Positions 12,158 to 22,671 of a stretch of 64,000 bases of DNA are shown here, piece by piece. The stretch is from Diplolepis rosae (lineage: Eukaryota; Arthropoda; Insecta; Hymenoptera; Diplolepididae): positions 10,372,001 to 10,436,000 of the forward strand of contig JAPYXD010000604.1 of assembly GCA_030998225.1 (NCBI GenBank). The letters run 5' to 3'. The position numbers and the translations under genes are program-made. The stretch's first letter is position 1; the number at the start of each line of letters is the position of its first letter. The notes beneath the pieces are model-generated. The model had not been told where the DNA came from. It saw only the letters and a program-made list of their open reading frames with translations, and searched no databases.

Positions 12158-12519
12158 GTGAGTCTGAAAATATAAAAATTACTCTCATTCTCTTTTATAA
12201 AATTATTAATAAAATCCTCAGTTGAAAAATGTATGCTTCATAAATTATGTAACGCACTTGAAGCACTAGGAGGAATAGGAATGGGTGAAGGTAATGTTAT
12301 GTAATTTATGAAAAGTCTCTAATGGACATATACCGAATTTATAAGATATCCTTGTAATAAATAAATCATTGTCTAAATGCACATAAATTGTTAGGAATGC
12401 TTTAGAATTTACATAAAAGGAAGAAACAATTTTTCGCATTTTATTGCCACTATGCAATTCATCCCTTGTCTTTTTTCATATTTTTCGAAACATTTATTCG
12501 AGTTGAATTTTCAAAACAG

Positions 12520-12578
12520 TATTGGAGATATGCTTGACGAAGCTGGAAAATCTGCTGGAAGCCATGGTCTGCAAGCTG
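12520..12578 (+). CDS. RIM/Fife-like scaffold, linker exon
   Basis: A 59-bp exon between acceptor AAAACAG|T and donor AAGCTG|GTAAGT. Joined to the previous exon it reads GTIGDMLDEAGKSAGSHG then LQA, an acidic, glycine-rich linker just after the PDZ domain. RIM proteins have a similar stretch (IGDxP) after the PDZ. The frame is open throughout and phase matches on both sides. The preceding intron is 362 bp, with no recognised repeats. Confidence 0.8.
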
Positions 12579-12777
12579 GTAAGTTTTTATGATAATTTTT
12601 GTATTTTACAAAACGTTTATATCATATTTTAGAACCACTTTGTTAGAAACCAGATTAATCCTTTTTTTGTTTAAGAGTTTTTAATTTTCCTTAGAAGTTT
12701 ACTTTTTAGATGAGAGTAAGGATTTGATTTAAAGACTCGATGGACTGTGGATTCTAACAAAGTGCCATTTTTTTCAG

Positions 12778-12836
12778 ACACAGATACGGACAAAACACCT
12801 TCGTCGCCAACGCGCCGGAAATTGCCAAAGACACCG
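12778..12836 (+). CDS. RIM/Fife-like scaffold, linker exon with SPTRRKLPKTP
   Basis: Starts after a strong polypyrimidine acceptor (TTTTTTTTCAG) and codes for DTDTDKTPSSPTRRKLPKTP, a Pro/Ser/Thr-rich basic linker. It ends in phase 0 at CCG|GTATAA. That donor is weaker than the others. If it is not used, translation ends after one more codon (KTPV, stop at 12840-12842). Joining this exon directly to 37559 gives RKLPKTP-EQIAKERE with the frame kept. The 199-bp intron before it has a stem of TTTGTTAGAA and TTCTAACAAA facing each other near its two ends. Confidence 0.8.
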
Positions 12837-13251
12837 GTATAACGAGTTCATAAATTGAGCCTACACGTGACCTTTCTCTTTCTTCTATTATTGTTTCCCC
12901 TTTCTCTTTCACTTCCATTCTCATAAGCTCGCCGAGTCGCAGCGTATCTAAAAAAACAGTATATATATATATATATAGTAAAAATGCATATTATAAAAAA
13001 TATAGATTTCGACTCTTCGATAAAACCGAAAAGCGCAAGAGCACATTCACTTTCGACATTGAGAGTTTCAATTTTGTACATACATGTATACATTGTATGC
13101 GATAATGTTTTTAAATTATTTATTATTATTATTATCATAAAATATACTTGAATCTCGATGCCAGATAGTCTCCAGCGATAATAAAGAATAAGATCGAAAA
13201 AATGTTTCCCTTGAGACCACGTGAACCAATTTATATGTAGATAAGTATATT
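12837..13251. other. Start of the 24.7-kb intron or alternative 3' end
   Basis: After the weak donor there is pyrimidine-rich sequence, a (TA) run at 12960-12977 and no further repeat. If the GTATAA donor is skipped this would be 3' UTR. An AATAAA appears near 13181 (AATAAAGAATAAG), so an alternative polyadenylated end is possible but unproven. Confidence 0.4.
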
Positions 13252-13655
13252 CCCATGTGGAAAAATTTCATGGCGCTGGCCAGCGCCAGACCAGACTGTC
13301 TGGTTTCCAGTTCTAGCGCCTGGTATGGGGCTGGCCAGAACTGTAACGTTTTTGTAGGATCAGCCGCTAGTCAGCGATTGGCTAGCCACAAGCCAGCGGC
13401 TAGTCAGCCACTAATTGGTGGGCAGTTAATAAATTTTTGGTTAAAAAACCATTTTAATTAAACATTTTTCGATAAGGATTACAAATCCTAACCTCTCAAA
13501 CAAAATTTCGTTCGCCACATACAAACGTTTTTGTCATGGAATGCTGACCAGCGTCAGATATGGGCCAGACCAGAACTTCCAGACTAGCCGGTCTGAACAT
13601 TGCCAGACTTGGGCCAGATCAGACAATAGACTGTCATGAAATTTTTCCACACGGG
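13252..13655. mobile_element. CCAGAC/CTGGCC-saturated foldback element
   Basis: The ends are CCCATGTGGAAAAATTTCAT and the reverse complement of CCCGTGTGGAAAAATTTCAT, giving a TIR of about 19 bp. The body contains many copies of CCAGAC, GTCTGG, TGGCCAG and AGCCAGC, so it can fold in many registers. GC content is far above the surroundings. The open frame at 13255-13461 is a by-product. I see no transposase and no relative elsewhere in the window apart from the similarly built insert at 49050. Confidence 0.75.
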
Positions 13656-14280
13656 TTTGTGTAAAATAACTTTTTGTCCGCCGTACACCGAAAGTTAGCC
13701 GAGTCGGTATCGTTTTGTACCCAAAATATTTTTCGGAAAATTCGGAAAATATAATATCTGGTTTGTTTTAGTAAAAATTTTACAAACAAAAAGTTATAGG
13801 CAATTACAGTTAACTGTAAAATAGTTTGCAAAAGTTTTACAAAAATGAACCAAACAGGCGATTCGATTGGTTCATGGCTTTAAGGTAGTTGCTTTGCTTG
13901 AAAAAAAGTCTCCCGAAAAAATATTTGATTGCGCTTTCAGGAATTGCAATATTGTTATAAATTATATCGTTTGAAAGGAAAAAGATTTTTATAAATTTAA
14001 AAATACAGTAATTTTTTGGGAAATTGATTAAAATAATGCAGAAATATTAAATTTAAAAACTTTTGTTCTTTGTTCAACTTTTATTGATATTGCTAAACAC
14101 TAGTTTTTAAAAATTTATGGTTTTTTTAATAAATAAGAGTTTGTTCAATCGGGAAAAAAATTCTTTACAACTTTATCGCGTTTAATTTTTCAATACAAAT
14201 TAAGTGAAATAAAATATTTAGTTATTTGTTTTAATTTTAGATTTTCCAGTCCATGAAAATTATTAAACCTCCTTTTTTCC
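13656..14280. other. Intronic sequence with one CGAAAGTTAGCC remnant
   Basis: A remnant of the CGAAAGTTAGCCGAGTCGG family lies at about 13680-13730. It is followed by a GATTCGATTGGTTCATGGC phrase that resembles the end of a GGCCATGG MITE. The rest is AT-rich and unrecognised. Confidence 0.4.
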
Positions 14281-14529
14281 AGATCTCAGAGTAAATACTC
14301 ATGTATTATTCTATATATTGACAAATAAGTTCATAAAAGTAAATGTCAAAAGTCTAATTTTTAATTAACAAGAAATTTCTGTTTGATAAATTTTGTTTCA
14401 TTTGAAATTTAATTGCTATTAATTACTTTTAATTATCTGAAAAAAATTATTTTCCTCGAAAAAATAAGCTCTTATTTATTAAAATCACATCAGTTTTGAG
14501 AAATTAATTACCGATACCTCAAAAAGTTC

Positions 14530-14625
14530 AGTAACCGAAAGTTAGCCTTGTCGGTGTCGTTTTACGTGCGGAAAATTTATTTTCCCGCACTGGTGCGGTA
14601 AAATTAACTTTCCTCACGCAATGTT
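14530..14625. mobile_element. CGAAAGTTAGCC-family half element
   Basis: ACCGAAAGTTAGCCTTGTCGG, then GTGCGG and CCGCACTGGTGCGG. This matches one half of the complete palindrome at 14736-14926. Confidence 0.55.
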
Positions 14626-14735
14626 TGCAATTCCAGATCTCAGAAGAAATACTCATGTATTATTCTATATATTAACGAATAACAGTATATTTCGTATAAA
14701 AGTGCGGAACGTGATATGAACGATATTTTTTGTTC

Positions 14736-14926
14736 GTTGTATACCGAAAGTCAGCCGAGTTGGTGTCGTTTTGCGTGCGGAAAGTTGATTTTCCCGCACT
14801 AATGCGGTAAAATGTTAAGTTAGTTTTAATTCTCAGCACACTTAATATTTTACCGCACCAATGTGGTAAAATCAACTTTCCGCACGCAAAACGACACCGA
14901 CAAGGCTAACTTTCGATGCACCGAGG
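14736..14926. mobile_element. CGAAAGTTAGCC-family palindromic MITE
   Basis: Near-perfect palindrome. The left half runs ACCGAAAGTCAGCCGAG, GTCGTTTTGCGTGCGGAAAG, CCGCACTAATGCGG. The right half repeats this in reverse, ending GGCTAACTTTCGATGC. The core is a nested CCGCAC...GTGCGG hairpin. Another copy lies inside the MITE at 19792-20177. Confidence 0.75.
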
Positions 14927-15045
14927 ACGAAAAAGTACATTCAAAACTCTAATTTGGAATTAATAAAAAGTTTCTGTTGGATAAATATTTTTTAAATTTA
15001 AATTTAATTGCTATTAATTACTTTCAATGATCAAAAAAAAAAAAA

Positions 15046-16205
15046 ATTATGAATTTTTCAGCTTTTAAAGTTTGGTGCATTTAAAATAAAAATCTCGAAA
15101 TTTATATGTAATTAAGTAAAAAAAATTGAAAAATTTGAAATCCTTTGAAAATTGGAAACTGATCTTTGCCAAGGTTACTTTAATTTTCGACAATTCTCTG
15201 TTGATTTTAAGGTTTCTAGTTGGGTAGATATCCTGTTTTAATTAAAAAAGTAATTAATTGCTACCTAGCTTTGGATGAAATGGGGAGAAAAGTAATCTTT
15301 CCAGCTCAGTACAAAGTGCGATGAAAATACTCATGGTCTATTATTAAGCTGTTAGTAGTACCTTCTCTGAAAGTTTTTCAACAATGGATTAAGCACAATA
15401 GATAAAGCCGGATACTATGTCGCATCGAGCTTCTTTAAATGTGTGTGTGTGTGTGTGTGTGATTATACATGTTTTTCGTACGTATGCAACACCCCAAGTT
15501 ACCAATGAATACTTTCGTACTTATATGCGTGTGTTTGAAAAAACATAATAATTTGGATGACTGAGTTGTAAATAGAATTGCACGCCCAGAACAGTGTGCA
15601 AAAATATTTCTCTTTTAATTTTCAAAAAAGCTTCTTTTGTAGAAACATAGCTCCACAGTGAGGACAGTGGAGTTTCATTTTTTTCTCTGCGCACAGTAAT
15701 AGAAATTTGAAGTAAAAATCACGATTAAAATAGAAATAGTCTTCAGGATATATAAACATTATTTTTGAACATGTAGAATAGCAACGTCTCTTTAAATCTA
15801 TGAGCCTTCAGAACAGTTTTCACAATGCTTCGAGTTTCTTTTCAATTTTAAATGGTCTCATGTACAAATAGAAGTATAAAGAGCTTCTTGAAACTAAAAT
15901 CAGTGTCGTGACAAGTCTTTGTCCAAAAGCTAATTAGCTTTCCACGAATAAAACCAAAAAGAATAAGTATCAGAAGGAATAAATAGATCTTTCCTGTGGA
16001 GACATTTTGGCTCCATTAAGCGCTAGGCTAGGCCACCCAGACGCTAACCTGGCTCTGTCTAGACCCTCAAGTCTTAACTAGTTTGACCTTAGTCTCCTGG
16101 TAATTAAATGACCTGGTTAAAATTGTATGTAGGTCGAGGTCGATGAAAATAAAATGATTTCATTGTAAGGAAGAAGGATGATATTTTTTCATTTGGATAG
16201 TCATA
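15046..16205. other. Intronic sequence
   Basis: AT-rich and without coding signals. Contains a (TG)10 microsatellite at 15441-15461. The phrase GCGCTAGGCTAGGCCACCCAG near 16020 is locally GC-rich but matches nothing else convincingly. Confidence 0.45.
15441..15461. repeat. (TG)10 microsatellite
   Basis: Uninterrupted GT/TG dinucleotides. Confidence 0.95.
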
Positions 16206-16389
16206 CTCTCTGAATCTGAATCAGTCACTGATTCATCAGTGAAAAAATATTTTTCAATGTCAAATCAGTCAATTTTTACTGAAATAATCAGTGAAATTTG
16301 ACTGATTTACAGTAACCTCTTTTTAGCTATTTGAATCAGTCTAATTTCACTGATAATCAGTAGACTTTGACTGATTCAAATTTAGAGAG
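16206..16389. mobile_element. AATCAGT-saturated MITE, copy 1
   Basis: Ends CTCTCTGAATCTGAATCAG and TTTAGAGAG, flanked on both sides by TA (16204-16205, 16390-16391), typical of Tc1/mariner target choice. The interior is mostly AATCAGT/ACTGATT with spacers such as GAAATTTG. 184 bp; no coding capacity. Confidence 0.85.
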
Positions 16390-16819
16390 TAGGCTAGTGC
16401 GTCTGAACAGTATCCAGCTAGCGTCCAGGGAAACTGGTTTGGAACTATCCAACATATGACAAAGTGAAAAATAAAACAGTTATAGAACGTTGCTATTCTA
16501 GAACATTTTCTTCTTCAACATAAAAATTTTCACGAGGACTTTACTATGTGTGACTATTTGATTGCGATATCGCACATCATGTTACATTTCCGGCCGAGGG
16601 AACGAACGCTTCAAATTTATCAATAAATGTAAACAATTTGACCTGAGAATATAATATTATTAATATATCTTAGGAGAGGAATCCCAGGTGCAGGAAAAGA
16701 TTGAGAGCGTTTTTATTATCTGTGACAGAATAAGTAGACAATTTTAAATAGTATATATATATACATGTATCAATTTGAAGGTTGTCCATCGAATGACAAA
16801 AAGGGAAAAGAAATGAGTA
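16390..16819. other. Spacer between AATCAGT MITEs
   Basis: AT-rich, nothing recognised. Confidence 0.4.
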
Positions 16820-17092
16820 CTCTCTACATCTGAATCAGTCAATTTTTCACTGATTGAATCAGTGATTTACCTTTTCACTAATTCATTAGCGGAAACAATA
16901 ACTTTTACTGTTGAATCACTTAATTTCCACTGATTAATCAGTGAAATCAATATTTTCCACTGTTAAATCAGTTACTTTTCACTGAAGTAATTAGTGAAAT
17001 TTAACTGATTCACAATAACCCCTTTTTAGCTATTTGAATCGGTCTAATTTCACTGATAATCAGTACATTTTGACTGATTCAGATTTAGAGAG
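16820..17092. mobile_element. AATCAGT-saturated MITE, copy 2
   Basis: CTCTCTACATCTGAATCAG to GATTTAGAGAG, TA at both flanks. 273 bp, with an extra block of TTTTCACTGAT repeats compared with copy 1. Internal length variation suggests slippage or gene conversion between the repeated words. Confidence 0.85.
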
Positions 17093-17142
17093 TAGTAATC
17101 TTTAAGAATTCTAGACTTAGAACAATATAAAAAAGGCATTGG

Positions 17143-18068
17143 TTTGTGACGCCTCATGTGATAATCTCCAAAACAATAAAAAATATTCAGAATAGTGGTT
17201 TTTGACAGAAACAACATTTTTTTATAGTAAAAAAAAATTTAGGTTTGACAAAAACAAACTATTTATGGACGAACACATCAAATTATTTCGCAAACTAAAA
17301 AAAACACATATATTGATTATGCATTTTGATTGCAGTCACAAAGTGCTACAATATAAAAAAATATAAATTAAAAACTGAGATTACGGAGCGAATCCAGAAT
17401 TAGCAAAAATTGACCTTAGGAAGCCATTTATAGACAAACTTGTTAAATTATATCGGAAAATAAAAAAGTCATATATACAGACTTCGATTTTTGATCGAAT
17501 TCACATAGAGTTACAATAAAAAAAGTAAATTAAAAATTGAGTATGCGGAGTAAAACCAAAATCAGCAAAGTTGCTTTGATCATACTTTGTTAATTTTGGT
17601 TTTGCTCCGCAAACTCAATTTTCATTTCATATTGTTTTATTGTAACACTACTCTCTAAATTTTAACCAGTCAAAATCTACTGATTATCAGTGAAATTTGA
17701 CAGGTTCAAATAGCTAAAAAGAGGTTACTGTAAATCAGTCAAATTTTACTGATTATTTCAGTGAAAATTGACTGATTTGACAGTGAAAAATATTTTTTTC
17801 ACTGATGAATCAGTGAAAATTTGACTGATTCAGATTTAGAGAGTATGTAACTGCGATCAAAAACCGAGGTCCATATATATGTCTGCTTTTTAGTTTGCCA
17901 GATAATTTAACGTGTTAGACCATAAATAGTTTATTTTTGTCAAACTTTAAAATATTTTTTTCCTATAAAAAATGTTGTTTTTGTCAAAAATCACTATTCT
18001 GCATATTTTTTTTTCATTTTGGAGATCATACGATAAAAAAAAAAATTCGTCACACGAGAGGTCACAAA
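17143..18068. mobile_element. Foldback element, TTTGTGACGCCTC ends
   Basis: The left arm (17143 to about 17350) is the reverse complement of the right arm (about 17850-18068): for example TGTGATAATCTCCAAAAC against TTTTGGAGATCATACG, and ACAAACTATTTATGG against CCATAAATAGTTTATT. A second, inner pair of arms (about 17395-17520 and 17575-17645) flanks the site where an AATCAGT MITE has inserted. No open frame. Confidence 0.75.
17651..17843. mobile_element. AATCAGT-saturated MITE, copy 3, nested
   Basis: CTCTCTAAATTTTAACCAG to GATTTAGAGAG, TA at 17649-17650 and 17844-17845, inside the foldback element at 17143-18068. Confidence 0.85.
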
Positions 18069-18081
18069 CTTCAGCTCAATA

Positions 18082-18205
18082 AAAAGGGCTTATTTACATA
18101 AATGATATATCTGAAATTATTTCACCATTATTTTTCTGCGTTTCCTTTTTTCAATATTTTTATGTAAATGTTTGTAAAATAGATATTATATGAATAAGCC
18201 CTTTT
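18082..18205. mobile_element. Small palindromic MITE, AAAAGGGCTTATT ends
   Basis: AAAAAGGGCTTATTTACATA at the left and AATAAGCCCTTTT at the right, 124 bp. Inner arms (GATATATCTG, AGATATTAT) continue the pairing. Confidence 0.7.
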
Positions 18206-18230
18206 AATAGCATGTGGTTATCCTCCCCAT

Positions 18231-19067
18231 CAGGGTCGGCTTCTTTCGGGAGAATGAGGAACGCTTCAGGGCAAGGGATGAAAAAGAATCTTTGAAATAA
18301 AAAAACCTGAACGAAAAAATGGAAATGGGTTTTTTCAAGGGCGCATTCACATTATATGCAAGTCTCTGAAGCACAATCGAATTCTTTGTTTCTCGCGGGA
18401 AACAAGTTTTTTGAATCTGTGATCAATAAATAAATAAATACTATAAATAAGTATTTCTTTTCATGGAAACTATTCGAGAAAATCTTAAAAGACAATCACT
18501 AAAAAGAATAAGTAGGTAAATATAAAGAAGCTCAGAAAAAACGCTTCGTTTAGAAATAAAAGTAGATTTATTTATATGGATTGAAAATAATAATATTGAT
18601 TAAATATTGACAAAAAAATATAAGACATTTATCTTAAAATTTTTTGTTATGTAATAAAGATTTTTCACTCTCTAAATCTGAATCAGTCAAAATCTACTGA
18701 TTCTCAATGGAATTTGACTGATTCAAATAACTAAAAAGAGATTGCTGTGAATCAGTCAAATTTCACTGATTGTTTCAGTGAAAATTAACTGATTCAACAG
18801 CGAAAAATATTTTTTTCCTTGTTGAATCAATGAAAATTAACTGATTTAAAAGAGGAAAATATTTTTTACAGGTGAATCAGTGGGAAGGAAAATCACTCAT
18901 TCAATCAGTGAAATTTGACTGATTTAGATTTAGAGAGTTACTTTTTAAATATTTGTAACAATTAAATTCGTATAAATATAATCACCTTTATCAAATTTTT
19001 CACGAAGTGCAATTTATCAAGAATAAATATGTAATCGCAAAGCGCCCGATCTTGTAAGCCGGCCCTG
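18231..19067. mobile_element. Possible hAT-like remnant, CAGGGTCGGC ends
   Basis: The left end CAGGGTCGGCTT and right end AAGCCGGCCCTG form a short TIR of the CAGGG(C)CGGC type seen in hAT elements. No matching 8-bp duplication is visible. The interior is AT-rich without a transposase and contains an AATCAGT MITE. Confidence 0.45.
18668..18937. mobile_element. AATCAGT-saturated MITE, copy 4
   Basis: CTCTCTAAATCTGAATCAG to GATTTAGAGAG. Flanks are CA and TT rather than clean TA, so the target duplication has decayed. 270 bp. Confidence 0.8.
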
Positions 19068-19791
19068 AATTTTATTTTCTTAAGGAATGATACACATTAG
19101 CCGAACCTAATTAATTTTCGAAGTCGAGGGGTTTCGGAGTGTAAAGCTTTCGTACAATCAACGGTAGTGTCTCATGCCGCGCCTTTTACTTTAAAACCAC
19201 ATTTCACCCTTAAATAAAGAATAAAATTTTATCTCCTTTCTTGTTGGATTCAATTCAGAACCAACAAAGAGCAGAAAATCGCGCGGCTCTAGATTTTTCA
19301 CATATTTAAATATTATTTTTACAATTTGGCAAATTGATCAGACTTGAGCTCTGTCTAAAATTATCCAAAAGTATAATCCCTTTAAATGTACTTAAAAGCG
19401 GATTAAAATGAGGGATTGATTCAATCTATTTTTAAAATTCTATTAGAAATAATCATGACTGGTTGTAGCCAAGAGCTCTATTTACCTAAATACGAATTTC
19501 TACCTTCTCAATATAAACTTTCGCTCGGAACTGTTTTCCAATCAGTATCACTAAAACTATATATACTTAACAAATAAGAGCTGAAGCGACGAAACTTTTC
19601 TTTAAAATGGAAAAATAATGAGCTCAATTTAAAGAGAAAACAGTAGAAATTTGTGTCTTTAGAATTTGTAGGATTATAGTGAATATTTCAATCTGTGGAC
19701 CATTCTAGTATAGGTTGCTCGAAAATCAATTTAAACTATTTACGATCCTCAGTTAAACACTTTGAAATGTAAACTTAAAGGCGAATATTTG
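19068..19791. other. Intronic sequence
   Basis: No exon, repeat or structural signal recognised. Confidence 0.45.
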
Positions 19792-20177
19792 TTAAGGCCA
19801 TGAATAAAACGGACCACGTGACTAAATTGAACATTAATTTGTTCATGTACGATAAGTTTTTTAATTTACAAATCATATTTCTGAAAATCTGGGAAGCATA
19901 AAAAAGATATTAAACTACGTCTAATAACTCCATTTGGGTAAAAATTTGGAAAGAAAATTGAAATACTTATCGTTTTACGTGCGGAAAGTTGATTTTCCGC
20001 ACACCTACAATTTTACCGCACCATTGCAGGAAAATCAGTTTTCCGAACGCAAAACGACACCGACAAGGCGAACTTTCGGTGTACGACGGGCAAAAATTTG
20101 TTTACAAAATTTCCACTCAAAGAAGTTGACAAACGAATAGGAATTCGGTCACGTGGTATGGTCATACATGACCTTAA
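19792..20177. mobile_element. GGCCATGG MITE carrying a second palindrome
   Basis: TTAAGGCCATGAATAAAACGG at the left and GGTCATACATGACCTTAA at the right, with ACCACGTGAC/GTCACGTGG inside both ends. The centre (about 19973-20090) is a CGAAAGTTAGCC-family palindrome. The open frame at 19934-20140 is a by-product. Confidence 0.7.
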
Positions 20178-21116
20178 GGCCTAGTATGACTTACCCGATC
20201 CCTACCTTACCAACACTATTTTCGTTCTTCGCATTTCCATGTTAAATTAGATATCGAGTTGAAACCTTGAGTAATTAAGAGGATTTGCCACCTTTAATAT
20301 TTTTATTTTTGGAGTTTAGACCTTCCATATAATTTTTTTATGTTTAGTACTTTTACTTAGCAAGGTTTGTGGTATTTTAAAAATTCCAAATTCTTTTTTT
20401 TGTTGGGCATTTTTTGACTTTGAATAACATTTTTGTTTTTTACCAATTGTCATGATTCTTTTTTTATTTTGTTCCTTACAATGTGTAAGAACTTTTTTGA
20501 GTTGGAAAATAAGGTGAAATGACTAAAAATAAAGTTACAAATAAATTAAAATAAAAAAATGAAAATATCCCAAAATTTTATTTCATTTGTGACTTTTTTT
20601 CAGTCATTTTATCTCATTTTCTAACTCAAAAAAGTTGCTACACATTGTAAGGGACAAAATAAAAAAAGAATCATGACAATTGGTTAAAAAACAAAAAAGT
20701 TATTCAAAGTAAAAAAATGTCAAAAAAATGCCCAAAAAACTCAAAATTTTTAGATTAAAAATACATAAATGTGCTGGAATTTTAAAAAACTTTCTGAATA
20801 AAGATACTAAACAAAAAAAAAATTATATTGAAGGTCTAAATTCAAAAAATAAAAATATTAAAGGTGTCAAATTCCCTTTAGTAAAAAACAGTAAAGAACG
20901 TTTATCTGCTTCTAAATATTTATAATAATGAACAAAAATGTTTCTAAATATAAATTTGTAAGTAATTATAAATATTTAGGAGCAGATAATCGTTCCTTAG
21001 TCCTTTTTACCAAATTACTCATAGTTTCAATTCGATAGTTCAATTAATGTGTAAATGCGAAGGACAAAAAAAAGTGTCGGTAAGGTAGAGATCGGATAAA
21101 TCATAAATAGCCTCAA
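20174..21116. mobile_element. AGGTCATG-family TTAA element, interrupted
   Basis: Shares TTAA 20174-20177 with the preceding MITE. The left end has GACTTACCCGATCCCTACC and the right end GGTAGAGATCGGATAAATC, reverse complements with few changes. TCCTTCGCATTTCC-like and AATGCGAAGGAC phrases extend the arms. A GGGATCCGCC-family element has inserted at 20275-20880. Relatives: 48421-51059 and 58345-58638. Confidence 0.75.
20275..20880. mobile_element. GGGATCCGCC-family TTAA element, nested
   Basis: TTAAGAGGATTTGCCACC at the left and GTGTCAAATTCCCTTTA at the right. The two halves are reverse complements: TAGACCTTCCATATAATT against AATTATATTGAAGGTCTA, and TTTTGTTCCTTACAATGTG against CACATTGTAAGGGACAAAA. 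The whole element is one 606-bp imperfect palindrome. The open frame at 20728-20925 has no protein-like composition. Confidence 0.8.
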
Positions 21117-22296
21117 GAATTCTTCAATTTTATTGGTGAATTTTAGAATGCTGTTTCAAATCCTGCAAGTAAAAAGTAGCAAACGAAGAGAAACGTTTCT
21201 CTTATTGCGTTATGAACAAGTAAACGAGTGTCACAGTTTTTATTTTACTTCCTGAGATAATGATAAACCGTATTGGACAGCGCCAAAAGTGTCAGTTGGG
21301 GCGAGTTGTGTCTGTGTTATTTTAGATGATTGAAGATTCGCGATTATTTCCAACGAGCAGTACATTTATTTTTTAGAAAAACAGCTAAAAAGGTAAACTT
21401 CTCGTTATTTCTAGACAAATGTGCACAAAGAGAAATAGAAAAATACTATTTGTGATAGCACAAAAATTATCTGAGCAACATTCAATTTCAAAAATTGTTT
21501 TAACATTTCGATTTACATTAGAAACATCCATTTGGTTTTTAATTTTAGAACATCTAAAATTAAAGAGATGTTGCTCATGTAATAAATTCTGTATAAAAGT
21601 TTCTTTTTGGACGTATGACATTAATTATGTAGGGCAGCGTTCATTCGAGTCATTAAACCTTCTTTCGTAAATTGCAGATGACATAAGCTAGATTTAATTT
21701 CTCTGTTGACTCTGTAAGGTGTTACGTTCCAATTTCGACGTTTTTTTAGTGTAGAACCCACAATTCCAGGTCAATTTTTCGGGAAATTTCGAGCCAAAAT
21801 ATCGTGAATAATTAATGAAGTTAAAAGGGGAAACTCGAAATTTCACGATGGCCATAAAACGTGTAATTATTATTTAAGGATCAATTTAGCCTTAAAATAC
21901 ACGTAAAATAAAAGAAACAATCACAAGTGTAATCATCTGAATGTAAATTGGGAATAAAAGTATCCAGGAAGAGAACAACTGATAAAGAGCGATAAATCTA
22001 ATTAATCTCTTAATCTGAGAAATCCTTTAATCTGATTAAATGAAATAATCTGATTAGATCAATTGTGATACAGGCATTACAATGAAGGGTTTGAGATGTT
22101 ATCCTTTTTTGTGTTGTTTTATGTAAAAACCATTTCTTTCACTTTTAACTTCTTCATCTTCATTCCTCTTTCTCGATGTTTTTCATACCCCAATCTTCCT
22201 CGTTTGAGAGTTTTTTTTTCCTTCCTACTCTCGTTTCTGTCTGTCTCTCTCTCTCTCTCTCTCTACTCTTTCATTTCTACATGTACAAGTTCATAG
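21117..22296. other. Intronic sequence
   Basis: Overlapping open frames on both strands at 21385-21670 are short, mirror each other and have no recognisable motif. A (CT)n run lies at 22244-22264 just before a possible acceptor at 22295. Confidence 0.45.
22244..22264. repeat. (CT)n microsatellite
   Basis: Run of CT dinucleotides preceded by CTGT; it also forms part of a pyrimidine tract upstream of a candidate exon. Confidence 0.9.
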
Positions 22297-22363
22297 ATGT
22301 CTCCGTGTCCCGTAAAGAAAGCTATTCCAAAAAATGCGCAGACGATTGACGAAAAGAAAAAAT
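22297..22363 (+). CDS. Candidate optional exon of the scaffold gene
   Basis: Between a pyrimidine-rich stretch ending TTCATAG and the strong donor AAAAAAT|GTAAGT lies a 67-bp frame reading MSPCPVKKAIPKNAQTID then EKKK. The codons look ordinary and the lysine/proline-rich composition would suit a linker. However, entering in phase 0 it leaves in phase 1, whereas the next recognised exon (37559) must be entered in phase 0. It therefore needs another unseen exon, belongs to a different isoform, or is not an exon. I see no homology that decides this. Confidence 0.25.
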
Positions 22364-22671
22364 GTAAGTTGTCTTGAGAAAAAATTTAGCATTGATCCTC
22401 ACGCTACTCACTCCCAACTGGCACGAATTTTGTATACTCTTAGCATTTTATAGTTTCTTTTTTCCGTGAGTGAGGTCGTCTCACGGCTCGACAATTTTTA
22501 TTATCATATTTGTCTTCTCCAGATGAAAATGCAAGAGATCAAGCGCCCCATATTTTCCAAAGTCGTGGGAATTAAACACTGGAAAATTAAATTAGATAAC
22601 GAAAAGAACGAGAGAAATAATTTCAGCGCTTTTACAAAGCTGCATATTTCAAAGTAGTTTATAACATGTAT
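22364..22671. other. Intronic sequence
   Basis: Nothing recognised. The open frame at 22466-22657 lacks any motif. Confidence 0.4.

Larger units (their letters stand above)
14281..15045. repeat. Direct duplication, second copy split by MITE
   Basis: The segment from AGATCTCAGAGTAAATACTC (14281 to about 14450) recurs from 14634. The second copy breaks off at about 14695 and resumes at about 14938 with AAACTCTAATTTGGAATTAA. The interruption is the palindromic element at 14736-14926. The copies differ by several percent, so the duplication is old. Confidence 0.65.
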
